Below are positions 7,051 through 14,800 of a stretch of DNA of 18,659 bases, piece by piece. Source of the DNA: Dehalococcoidales bacterium (GTDB lineage: Bacteria; Chloroflexota; Dehalococcoidia; Dehalococcoidales; JAQTVP01); the NCBI GenBank assembly GCA_028707015.1, contig JAQTVP010000009.1:1-18659 (forward strand), in the 5' to 3' direction. The translations under genes and the position numbers were made by a program. Position 1 is the stretch's first letter, and each line of letters opens with the position of its first letter. The notes under the pieces were generated by a model. It saw only the letters and a program-made list of their open reading frames with translations. It was not told where the DNA came from and made no database searches.

Positions 7051-8316
7051 ATGTCTATTGAAGCACTTTTTGTGATTCTACTTATTATTTGCCTAATACT
7101 ATCAGCTTTTTTTTCCAGCTCGGAAACAGCTTTTATTGCCCTGCAAAGAATAAGAGTAGAACACATGGTTAACACTAAGGTAAATGGTGCTGATCGGGTA
7201 TCAAAAATGCTCCAGCAACCAGGGAAACTCCTGTCTACAATATTACTAGGCAATAACTTCGTAAATACTGCAGCCGCTGCCCTAGCTACCTATTTGGCAA
7301 CATCTCTTTGGGGAAAGGAGCAAGGGGTATTAATTGCCACTATCGGAGTAACAATCCTCCTTCTCATATTTAGTGAAACTACTCCCAAAACTCTAGCTAC
7401 TCAGCATGCTGAGAAAATCTCTCTACTATTTGCCCGACCTATAGAGTTGCTGTCCTGGATACTTACTCCATTCGTACTAGTTCTGAGCTGGATAGCTTCA
7501 GGATTCAGTAAACTGGTTGGCGGCACACCAGTATCCAGATCTCTGGTCAGTGAGGAAGAAATCCGCACCATGATATCGGTAGGACACGAGGCAGGGACAG
7601 TAGAAACAGAAGAAGCTCAGATGCTGCACAAGGTCTTCGACTTTGGCAACAGACCCGTTTATGAGGTTATGGTACCACGGCCAGAGGTTATATGCATTAA
7701 GCAGGGATCTATAATATCTGATTTCCTTACTATTTATGCGGAATCTCCAATATCACGTTTCCCCGTATTTCAAGAGAATATGGATAATGTGGTTGGAATC
7801 CTTTCAGTAAAAGATGTACTTATGGCACTGGCTAAAAAAATGATAACTACCGAGAGTATCATTGATGATCTGGTACGTCCGGCTTATTTCACCCCTGAAT
7901 CCAAATCCATTAGTGAACTGTTTACGGAAATGCGGGATAAAAATTACCGAATGGCTGTTATTGTTGATGAATATGGAGGAACTGCCGGTATTGTCAGCCT
8001 GAGCCGTCTGGTAGAAGAAATCGTAGGTCCGGTAGGTGATGAACTAGCCGCCGCTGAAAAGGAATATGAAGCAATAAACGAATATACCTTCCAGATTGAT
8101 GGCGGCATGCGTATTGAGGAAGCTAATGAAAAGATGGATTTAGAGCTACCCGAGGGCGATTATGAAACAGTGGCAGGTTTTGCTCTGCATCTGCTCGGGC
8201 ACATACCCAAGCAAAGTGAACAGTTAAGATACAAGGGCTTAAAACTGGTAATGACCAAAATGCGAGGGGTGAAAATTGAAGAAATTCTATTAACTAAGGA
8301 AAAGCCCAAGAAATAA
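7051..8316 (+). CDS. CNNM/CBS-domain membrane protein (CorC/HlyC family)
   Basis: The protein has 421 residues in the standard order. A CNNM (DUF21) transmembrane domain spans about 1-190, opening with 'FFSSSETAFIALQR' and including 'FSETTPKTLATQHA' (107-120). Two CBS domains follow at about 205-325 ('VPRPEVICIKQ', 'VIVDEYGGTAGIVSL'). A CorC_HlyC (transporter-associated) domain lies at about 343-418 ('DYETVAGFALHLLGHIP'). Members are often called hemolysins, but the best-supported role is magnesium or other divalent cation export, with the CBS pair sensing ATP-Mg. The ribosome site is GAGGTGA, and a strong promoter lies upstream. It is the first gene of a plus-strand run; the next ATG comes one base after its stop. 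The ion transported is not shown by the sequence. Confidence 0.93.
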   Translation: MSIEALFVILLIICLILSAFFSSSETAFIALQRIRVEHMVNTKVNGADRVSKMLQQPGKLLSTILLGNNFVNTAAAALATYLATSLWGKEQGVLIATIGVTILLLIFSETTPKTLATQHAEKISLLFARPIELLSWILTPFVLVLSWIASGFSKLVGGTPVSRSLVSEEEIRTMISVGHEAGTVETEEAQMLHKVFDFGNRPVYEVMVPRPEVICIKQGSIISDFLTIYAESPISRFPVFQENMDNVVGILSVKDVLMALAKKMITTESIIDDLVRPAYFTPESKSISELFTEMRDKNYRMAVIVDEYGGTAGIVSLSRLVEEIVGPVGDELAAAEKEYEAINEYTFQIDGGMRIEEANEKMDLELPEGDYETVAGFALHLLGHIPKQSEQLRYKGLKLVMTKMRGVKIEEILLTKEKPKK

Positions 8317-8317
8317 A

Positions 8318-8962
8318 ATGCAACATCTACGCATCAGGTTCTGCCGCAAACAAGAGGTGAAGTTCATCTCTCACCTAGATATAATACGCTTATGGCAAAG
8401 AGCTTTTCATCGCGCTGAGATACCATTAGCCTATACGGAAGGGTTTAGCCCTCACCCTCGTATATCTCTGGCAGCACCTCTCCCTATAGGAGTAACTAGT
8501 CAGGCTGAGCTAATGAGCATTTTGTGTACCAGGCAAGTCTCCCCGCATTTCTTCACCGCAGCGGTAAGCCGACAATTACCATACGGTATTGAAATATTAC
8601 AAGTGAATCAATTAGCTTTAGCCATGCCTTCTTTACAAGCACAGGTTCGTTATGCTGAATATGTTGTTGAAGCAGAAACTCAAATGAAAGCAGATGATAT
8701 ACAATCAGCAATTGCTGATTTACTTTTATTAGAAAACTTGCCATGGCAACACCAAAGAAATACTGGCACACGGAACTATGACTTAAGATACCTGATTGAC
8801 CACATATGGTTAATTGATTGGCAAAGCGGACAATGTACTATCGGTATGAGGTTACGCTGTGATAATAGCGGTTCCGGAAGACCAGAACAAGTTACTATTG
8901 CACTTGGGTTTTCAGGACATCCCAGGTCAATAAATCGCAGTAAACTTATTCTAAAAACCTAA
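8318..8962 (+). CDS. Stand-alone DUF2344 (TIGR03936, radical-SAM-linked) protein
   Basis: The 214-residue protein matches the DUF2344/TIGR03936 family, with 'LRIRFCRKQEVKFISHLD' at the start and 'AEIPLAYTEGFSPHPRISLAAPLPIG' at about residues 34-59. Elsewhere this domain is often fused to the C-terminus of a TIGR03960 radical SAM protein or encoded beside one. No radical SAM motif (CxxxCxxC) is present here or in neighbouring genes, so it is a lone domain. Its molecular function is not established. The ATG follows the previous stop by one base with no separate ribosome site, indicating translational coupling to the CNNM gene. Confidence 0.88.
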   Translation: MQHLRIRFCRKQEVKFISHLDIIRLWQRAFHRAEIPLAYTEGFSPHPRISLAAPLPIGVTSQAELMSILCTRQVSPHFFTAAVSRQLPYGIEILQVNQLALAMPSLQAQVRYAEYVVEAETQMKADDIQSAIADLLLLENLPWQHQRNTGTRNYDLRYLIDHIWLIDWQSGQCTIGMRLRCDNSGSGRPEQVTIALGFSGHPRSINRSKLILKT

Positions 8963-8984
8963 AATAACCACAATAAGTAAAATA

Positions 8985-9563
8985 ATGAAAAGGTTAATTA
9001 TAACTTTCTTTATTATTGCCGGACTCATTGGTGTGGGTATTATTGTCAGTGTCAGCATCAATAGACATTATAATAATGAGTTACAGACTGCCAATAAGCA
9101 AGGACTGGAAGAAGGACGCACCCAAGGTTATGAATCAGGTTTCAAAGATGGTCATAAAAACGGCTTTCAGGAAGGCAGCCTTACCGGTTACAGAGTAGAT
9201 AACAACGAATACCCTAGTAATAACAATGGTTCTTATTTTACGTACAATCCAACTTTTGATGAAGTGATAGCCATACTGGCTGAGTGCGATAGATTTACGG
9301 CAAATGAAGTTAATGACTACGCCGAAACTAACGGGATAAGAACAGCCTATATTCGTTGTCAAATCGCCCGCAAGACTGATGAAAGAACTGTTTTTATTTA
9401 TAACCTGGTTGCTTTCGATACCATAGACCAGGGTTTCATTATTTTCAGACCCCGAACCCATGAAAAAGTAAAAATAGAAATTGGTGAAAGCTATAGTGCG
9501 TTGAATAATTTTCCAACTCCATCTTATGATGACACAATTACTAATATAATAGTCGTCTGGTGA
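8985..9563 (+). CDS. Membrane-anchored GX3-repeat protein with degenerate transglutaminase-like domain
   Basis: This 192-residue protein is a paralog of the next gene. Residues 4-25 form one hydrophobic helix, probably an uncleaved anchor. Residues 40-68 have glycine at exactly every fourth position (40, 44, 48, 52, 56, 60, 64, 68), several followed by Tyr or Phe, like the deca-GX3 tract of eukaryotic Yae1/Lto1. After an Asn-rich linker, residues 87-192 align with the paralog: 'NPT', 'NGIRTAY' (116-122), 'AFDTIDQG' (143-150), 'IGESY' (166-170) and a final Val-Trp. Compared with the paralog, about 13 residues around the Cys pair are missing, the His is Tyr139, and the Glu is Arg155. It is therefore probably catalytically dead. 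It follows the DUF2344 gene by 22 bp and has no clear ribosome site. The function is unknown. Confidence 0.8.
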   Translation: MKRLIITFFIIAGLIGVGIIVSVSINRHYNNELQTANKQGLEEGRTQGYESGFKDGHKNGFQEGSLTGYRVDNNEYPSNNNGSYFTYNPTFDEVIAILAECDRFTANEVNDYAETNGIRTAYIRCQIARKTDERTVFIYNLVAFDTIDQGFIIFRPRTHEKVKIEIGESYSALNNFPTPSYDDTITNIIVVW

Positions 9564-9570
9564 ATAAAAG

Positions 9571-10212
9571 ATGCGTAATTTAAAGGAAATTTCCATAGCT
9601 CTGACCAAAATTCTCATCGGCATGATTATCATGATAGAAGCACTTACGGCCCTGGTATTTATTAATCATATAAGCATTATTGGCAGCCAATATAATGATA
9701 GAATTACCTTTGCTTACGATACCAATTATGAAACTGGTTATAGCGAAACCTATGATATTGGTTATAAAAAAGCTTATGATGAAGCATACGAAAACGGATA
9801 TAGAAAGGGGTACGAAATTAATCGGGAAACACTCACTGTAGAAAGCACTGCCAGAAAAACCGAACTCCATAATCCAACTTATGTAGAAATGAAAGAATTT
9901 TTAGCTAGGGATGAAACAGATGCTAATCCGTTTATCTCGGGTCAATACATTTGCTGTGATTTTGCTGCTCAGGTAAACAATAATGCTGAAGCAAATGGCA
10001 TCCGAACAGCTTATGTACGCATTCGCGCTAATAAATGGGGACACGTGGTAATTGCTTTTGCAACAACAGATAGGGGTCTTATTTTTATTGAACCCCAATC
10101 AGACAGAGAAGCAAAAATCATTATAGGTGAACGCTACCCATGGTATGAGGCAGGTGCCGTCAGTCCCATTGGCTACCAATATCCAATAGAAGAAATCCAG
10201 ATAATCTGGTGA
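9571..10212 (+). CDS. Membrane-anchored tetrad-repeat protein with transglutaminase-like domain
   Basis: This 213-residue protein is a paralog of the previous gene, 7 bp downstream. One hydrophobic helix (about residues 10-32) anchors it. Residues 48-82 are nine exact tetrads with Tyr at every fourth position (49 through 81), preceded by Gly, Ala, Thr or Asn. The C-terminal domain starts with 'NPTYVEMKEFL' (101-111). It has 'YICCDFA' (126-132) with Cys128/129, 'NGIRTAYVRI', 'WGHVVIAF' with His158, and 'IEPQSD' with Glu174. The order Cys, His, acidic residue within this pattern fits the transglutaminase/papain-like fold and resembles uncharacterised archaeal and Chloroflexota proteins I recall. 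Cys128 is the likelier nucleophile. By topology the domain is probably outside the cell. Enzyme activity is inferred, not proven; it could be a protease, cross-linking enzyme or amidase. Confidence 0.8.
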   Translation: MRNLKEISIALTKILIGMIIMIEALTALVFINHISIIGSQYNDRITFAYDTNYETGYSETYDIGYKKAYDEAYENGYRKGYEINRETLTVESTARKTELHNPTYVEMKEFLARDETDANPFISGQYICCDFAAQVNNNAEANGIRTAYVRIRANKWGHVVIAFATTDRGLIFIEPQSDREAKIIIGERYPWYEAGAVSPIGYQYPIEEIQIIW

Positions 10213-10231
10213 TCTTTATTATCTATTTAGA

Positions 10232-10237
10232 TATAAT
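10232..10237 (+). promoter_or_regulatory. -10 box just before the tilS start
   Basis: TATAAT ends 8 bases before the tilS ATG (10246), the same distance seen for tsaD. There is no ribosome site. A leaderless tilS message from this box is possible in addition to read-through from the operon promoter. The -35 region (GTGATC at 10209-10214) matches poorly. Confidence 0.4.
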
Positions 10238-10245
10238 ATTTACAA

Positions 10246-11679
10246 ATGGTAAGAGAAATAAAATATCAGGGAAATATCGAACAACGGGTATTAAGATTCA
10301 TCCGGAATAATCAGCTGTTATTGATCCAGGAATATTTGTTAGTAGCAGTATCCGGAGGACCGGATTCAGTATGTCTTCTCCATATCCTGTTTAAACTACA
10401 AAAGGAGTTGAGATTAAAGCTGTATGTGGCACACCTCGATCATCAGCTAAGAGATGCCGACTCTAAAGCTGATGCCCAGTATGTTGCTGACCTGGCACAC
10501 CAACTGGGAATTCCATGTAAACTGGAGCAACGTGATGTTAAAGCCTATCAAGCCCAGCATCATCTTTCGCTGGAAGAAGCAGCCCGGGAGGTACGCTATA
10601 CATTCCTTGAACAGACAGCCAAATCTATTGGAGCTAATCAGGTAGCAGTTGGACATACTACCAACGACCATACCGAGACCATATTATTACACCTAATCCG
10701 GGGAACTGGAACTAGAGGGTTACAGGGACTAAAACCTTCCGGGCAATGGCCTTATGGAAAGAGTAAACTCACTATAATAAGACCGCTCTTGTCAGTAAGC
10801 CGGCAGGAAACAGCAGATTACTGTAATAATAACCAGCTTATACCCAGAATAGACATCTCAAACCTGTCATTATCCCCGCTTAGAAACAAAATCCGTCATC
10901 AATTACTACCTTTACTGGGAAGCTATAATCCGAAAATAACAGAGGCCTTACAGAGAACTGCCCGTATAACCAGTAATGACCTCGCCTTTATTACCAAAGA
11001 AACCGAGCGGGTAGAAAATAAAATAAGTTATAAAACAGGTAACACTATCACTTTAGACAAAGAGAAATTTCTTAAGCTACCTTATGTTATTAAAGGATAT
11101 CTACTGCGAAAAATAATAGAAAATTCACTGGGCACTCTCAAAGATATTGAAAGCCGCCATATTGAGGAAATAATTAACGCTTTAACCAAACCGGCAGGCA
11201 AGAGAATCAGTCTACCCAGCGGTCTGGTTTTTTCCATAGAATACGATAGATACCTACTGGGGCCAGACCCGGCAGCTCTATCCCCCTTTCCCATAATTGA
11301 TAATGAATATCTCCTGAAAATACCGGGGGATACACTCATCCCCGGCTGGTGCATAACGGCGTCTATTATTAATCACCAGCGAATACAGGAGAAAAACGAA
11401 AATTTTACCGCTTACCTTGATAGTAATATCACCGGAGAGAAATTACTTATTCGCCCACGCCAGTCCGGCGATAGATTTCAGCCTTTAGGTATGAGCCGGA
11501 CTAAGAAGCTGGGAGAGTTTATGATTGATGCCAAAATCCCCTCTGCCTGGCGACAAAGAATCCCCATTGTCTGCTCATCAGAGCAAATTATCTGGGTTGT
11601 TGGCTGGCGGATAGATGAACGGGCCAAGGTCACTGATACTACTGAACGAATAATACAGCTGGAATTTAAACCAAGTTAA
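10246..11679 (+). CDS. tilS: tRNA(Ile)-lysidine synthetase TilS
   Basis: The protein has 477 residues, typical of full-length TilS. It attaches lysine to C34 of tRNA-Ile(CAU) using ATP, changing both decoding and charging. The N-type ATP pyrophosphatase P-loop 'SGGPDS' is at residues 36-41, followed by 'VAHLDHQLRDADS' (about 61-73) and 'GHTTNDHTETILLHLIRGTG' (about 136-155), the family's catalytic signatures. The C-terminal TilS_C domain is recognisable by 'RSGDRFQPLGMSRTKKLGEFMID'. It is the last gene of the plus-strand run. Its start is 33 bp past the previous stop and lacks a ribosome site. It converges on the minus-strand NAD-salvage gene with only 8 bp between stops and no hairpin there. 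An hpt gene, often found beside tilS, is absent. Confidence 0.96.
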   Translation: MVREIKYQGNIEQRVLRFIRNNQLLLIQEYLLVAVSGGPDSVCLLHILFKLQKELRLKLYVAHLDHQLRDADSKADAQYVADLAHQLGIPCKLEQRDVKAYQAQHHLSLEEAAREVRYTFLEQTAKSIGANQVAVGHTTNDHTETILLHLIRGTGTRGLQGLKPSGQWPYGKSKLTIIRPLLSVSRQETADYCNNNQLIPRIDISNLSLSPLRNKIRHQLLPLLGSYNPKITEALQRTARITSNDLAFITKETERVENKISYKTGNTITLDKEKFLKLPYVIKGYLLRKIIENSLGTLKDIESRHIEEIINALTKPAGKRISLPSGLVFSIEYDRYLLGPDPAALSPFPIIDNEYLLKIPGDTLIPGWCITASIINHQRIQEKNENFTAYLDSNITGEKLLIRPRQSGDRFQPLGMSRTKKLGEFMIDAKIPSAWRQRIPIVCSSEQIIWVVGWRIDERAKVTDTTERIIQLEFKPS

Positions 11680-11687
11680 ATTATTCC

Positions 11688-13223
11688 TCACATGATACGT
11701 TTCAGCCTGGGGTTAGCGGTAATACCCGGTATTCTACCCCTTTTGGCTATTGGTTTACCAGCAACTTCATGCAGGTCAGCAGTAAAATCAATCGGGCTGG
11801 CTCCTGTAATATAACTGCCAACGCCAAAGCCATCAACTGGAGCCCTATTTTCAATAAAGTAAGTAATTCGTTGCGGGCTAATACCACCGCTAACAAAAAT
11901 CCCCACATGATTAAAGCCAGCCTGGTCCAAACGGGCTCTTACTTCTTTAATCAAATCCACAGTAACTCCACCACGTTCGCCAGGAGTATCCAGCCGCACC
12001 TGATTAAGTTTATCCCCAAGAGTTTTAGCTACGAGCAGGCTTTCCTCAGCCTCATCTTTAAAAGTATCTACCAGAGACACACGAAGTACCTCAGGAGGCA
12101 TATATTTATCAAAAGCAACCGTTGCTTTAACCGTATCTCCCATAATTATAATCAGGGCATGAGGTATTGTTCCTGATGGATTCATACCGGTAAGCTTACC
12201 GCCAATTACACTGGAGCAACCGGCACAACCACCAACAATAGCGGCATAATCCATTGCACCAACTACCGAGGGATGCACGTGACGAGCACCAAAACTGATA
12301 ACGGGAATTCTACCGGCTACGGTAACACATTCCCGGGCAGCAGTTGCCCAACCGCTACTATGCGCCAGAATACCATCTATGGCCGTCTCATAGAGTCCAT
12401 AACTCTGGTAAGGTGCGGTTATGCGTAATACTACTTCCTTTTTTTGCATTGTATCGCCCTCAGCCAGAGCCCAAACCTCACGGTTATCTTCTGGTAAAAT
12501 TCGGGAAAGTAGTGCCTTAACTTCTTCCATACCACAGACTATCCCGGCTTTACTGGCAAATACCTCCATGGTAGCCACCGGATTTAGCCCCTCTTTACGC
12601 AATATATCAATAGTACGCAAGAAGTATATATCAGCAGTCTCCCCAGACAAGACTGCATCAGAAGGTTTAAATTCAGGAAAAATGACCCGGCTCATGTCAA
12701 AGCTGATTATTTTTACACCTAGCGTTTTCTCCATATGCTCCAAGGCAAAGCGATGCGCTCTTTCATCAAAAGAGGCCACACAGTCGGCCGGCACCTCAAC
12801 CTGATAGTCAGCATTTCGGGCATCAGCTACCGTATGCAATACACAAATATCAGTGCAGACTCCACAAACAATTAATTTCTCTGGCTTAAGCTGACTGAGT
12901 TTATCCTTGAGAGGAGTACCATAGAAGGCGCTATAACGGTTTTTTGCTATTATCTCGCCTTTATCTTTATACTGAGCTAATTCGGAGATAATCTCTGCTT
13001 CCTCAGTATCGGCAATACAATGCGGCGGAAACATTTTAAACTCCAAATCGTCTGGTGAGTGCTGGTCACATAAGAAAAATAAGCTTGCGCCTTGTGCCAG
13101 TTCCCGATCTAAAAGTCTTTGCACATTAGGAATTATCTGACAGGCTCTATTGCCACAATAAAGCGGGTAACCTTCTGCCAGAAAACCATTAAGCATATCC
13201 ACAACTAAAACTGCATTAGCCAT
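11688..13223 (-). CDS. Nicotinamidase-nicotinate phosphoribosyltransferase fusion
   Basis: The 511 residues hold two enzymes in one frame. Residues 1-175 are an isochorismatase-fold nicotinamidase (PncA-like): Asp9, Lys94 and Cys127 (in 'GVCTDICVLHT') match the catalytic triad, and Asp53, His55, Glu61 and His68 are probable metal ligands. Residues about 190-511 are a nicotinate phosphoribosyltransferase (PncB-like). It opens with 'SGETADIYFLRT' (193-204) and carries 'SFGARHVHP', 'GGCAGCSSV', 'GTIPHALI' and late 'FVSGGI' and 'GFGVGSYI' phosphate-binding segments. Together they convert nicotinamide to nicotinate and then to nicotinate mononucleotide using PRPP, steps 1 and 2 of the deamidating NAD salvage route. 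Both active sites look intact. A GGAG ribosome site lies 8 bp before the ATG. It follows purH by 19 bp and is probably co-transcribed with it. Confidence 0.92.
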   Translation of the reverse strand: MANAVLVVDMLNGFLAEGYPLYCGNRACQIIPNVQRLLDRELAQGASLFFLCDQHSPDDLEFKMFPPHCIADTEEAEIISELAQYKDKGEIIAKNRYSAFYGTPLKDKLSQLKPEKLIVCGVCTDICVLHTVADARNADYQVEVPADCVASFDERAHRFALEHMEKTLGVKIISFDMSRVIFPEFKPSDAVLSGETADIYFLRTIDILRKEGLNPVATMEVFASKAGIVCGMEEVKALLSRILPEDNREVWALAEGDTMQKKEVVLRITAPYQSYGLYETAIDGILAHSSGWATAARECVTVAGRIPVISFGARHVHPSVVGAMDYAAIVGGCAGCSSVIGGKLTGMNPSGTIPHALIIIMGDTVKATVAFDKYMPPEVLRVSLVDTFKDEAEESLLVAKTLGDKLNQVRLDTPGERGGVTVDLIKEVRARLDQAGFNHVGIFVSGGISPQRITYFIENRAPVDGFGVGSYITGASPIDFTADLHEVAGKPIAKRGRIPGITANPRLKRIM

Positions 13224-13242
13224 AGTTATTCTCCGCTTCTAT

Positions 13243-14787
13243 CTAATGTTTAAAATGTCTTACCCCGGTAAAAACCATAGCTATATTATGCTTATCAGCC
13301 ATCTCAATAGATTCATTATCCCGTATCGAACCACCAGGCTGTACAATTGCCGTTACTCCGCAGTTAGCTGCCGCCTCAACCACATCAGAAAACGGGAACA
13401 TCGCATCAGAAGCCAGAACACTACCCTTACTCTTTTCTCCAGCTTTTTCGATAGATATTTGAGCACTGATGATACGGCTGGGTTGTCCTGCTCCCATCCC
13501 CAATAACGTCTTATCTTTAACCAATAATATGGCATTGGACTTCACATGCTTAACCGCGCGCCAGGCAAAGAGCAGGTCGTCAACCTCAGCTTCAGTTGGC
13601 TCACGTTTAGTTACCGTCTTCAGGCTGACCTCCCCCTCTGCAAGAGAATCAGAACTCTGTACCAGAAAGCCTCCCTTTACTCTGCGGTAATCAAAATAAC
13701 CCAGCGGCACTGCCCCATAAGTAGGCGGTAATTCAGCTAAAAGAATACGAAGATTCTTTTTACGCTTAAGTAGTTCCAGAGCTTTATCATCATACGCCGG
13801 AGCAATAACTATTTCATAAAATATTTTCCTGATTTCCTCTGCTGCAGCTAGGTCAATAACCCGGTTACTAGCAACTATCCCACCATAAGCAGCAATAGGA
13901 TCACCGCTTAGTGCCCGCCGATATGCCTCGGTAATATTTTCGTGACTGGCTAGTCCGCACGGATTAGTATGCTTGATTACATCTACCGTGGGTGCAGCAA
14001 AATCAGTAACTACACTCCAGGCAGCATCAGCATCCATTATATTATTAAAGGATAGTTCTTTTCCCCATAATTGTTCTGCCCAAGTGATGCCGGTATCTTG
14101 TTTTTCCCCGACTACCTGCTCAGCATAAAAGCTCGCTTGCTGATGAGGGTTCTCTCCATAACGGAGGCTATACCGTTCTTTCATGGCCACAGTCATTTCC
14201 TCAGGGAAAGTTTCCATACCCTGTCGCAGATATTGTGAAATAGCAGTATCATAAATCGCCACATGCTGAAAAGCTTTCTGTGCCAGCCGCTTACGCTCAG
14301 TTAGATCCAAATCTCCCTGCTTTATTTTCTCTAAAACCGACTGGTAATCAGCCGGATCAACCAGTACAATAACGCTGGCAAAATTCTTGGCTGCCGCCCG
14401 AATTAGTGTTGGCCCGCCAATATCAATATTCTCTATAGCTTCTTCAGCGGTAACATCTTCTTTGGCTACCGTCTGAACGAATGGATAGAGGTTAACCACC
14501 ACCAGATCAATAGTCTCAATATTATTTTCAGCTAGCTGTGCCATATGATCAGGTAAGTCTCGCCGGGCTAATATACCCCCATAAACTATCGGATGCAGAG
14601 TCTTAACCCTGCCATCAAGAATCTCGGGAAACCCGGTAAGCTCAGAAACACTTTTCACCGACAACCCATCGGTTACCAGCGTTTTTTGAGTACCACCGGT
14701 ACTAAAAAGCTCAAACCCTAACTGGCTCAATCCATCAGCAAAATCACTGAGTCCACTTTTATCAGATACACTAATAATAGCTCGCAC
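13243..14787 (-). CDS. purH: Bifunctional AICAR transformylase / IMP cyclohydrolase PurH
   Basis: The protein has 514 residues, normal for PurH. It carries out the last two steps of de novo IMP synthesis: formylation of AICAR with 10-formyl-THF and ring closure. The N-terminal MGS-like cyclohydrolase domain (about 1-195) opens with 'AIISVSDKSGLSDFADGL' and includes 'FSTGGTQKTL' and 'DGRVKTLHP'. The AICAR transformylase domain contains the catalytic 'KHTNPCG', with Lys272 and His273, and ends in 'QPGGSIRD' and 'MVFTGVRHFKH'. The start is GTG, chosen because AAGGAG sits 7 bp upstream and the first strand begins right there. purM ends 13 bp upstream, so the two are in one operon. purN, often found between purM and purH, is absent. 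Confidence 0.97.
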   Translation of the reverse strand: MRAIISVSDKSGLSDFADGLSQLGFELFSTGGTQKTLVTDGLSVKSVSELTGFPEILDGRVKTLHPIVYGGILARRDLPDHMAQLAENNIETIDLVVVNLYPFVQTVAKEDVTAEEAIENIDIGGPTLIRAAAKNFASVIVLVDPADYQSVLEKIKQGDLDLTERKRLAQKAFQHVAIYDTAISQYLRQGMETFPEEMTVAMKERYSLRYGENPHQQASFYAEQVVGEKQDTGITWAEQLWGKELSFNNIMDADAAWSVVTDFAAPTVDVIKHTNPCGLASHENITEAYRRALSGDPIAAYGGIVASNRVIDLAAAEEIRKIFYEIVIAPAYDDKALELLKRKKNLRILLAELPPTYGAVPLGYFDYRRVKGGFLVQSSDSLAEGEVSLKTVTKREPTEAEVDDLLFAWRAVKHVKSNAILLVKDKTLLGMGAGQPSRIISAQISIEKAGEKSKGSVLASDAMFPFSDVVEAAANCGVTAIVQPGGSIRDNESIEMADKHNIAMVFTGVRHFKH

Positions 14788-14800
14788 AAACTATCTCCTT

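Noticed and set aside
9135..9632. 165-codon open frame on the minus strand opposite the GX3-repeat gene
   Set aside because: It lies fully antisense to genes with clear paralogy and repeats, has no ribosome site, and its openness follows from the GGN/TAY-type codon periodicity of the opposite strand.
11680..11687. Possible terminator between the convergent tilS and NAD-salvage genes
   Set aside because: Only 8 bp separate the stops, and no inverted repeat was seen there.
11769..12176. 135-codon plus-strand frame within the NAD-salvage fusion gene
   Set aside because: It is antisense to well-conserved phosphoribosyltransferase motifs, and its composition does not resemble a known protein.
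12421..12804. 127-codon plus-strand frame
   Set aside because: It is antisense to the nicotinamidase/phosphoribosyltransferase junction, Ser-rich in the way shadow frames are, and has no ribosome site.
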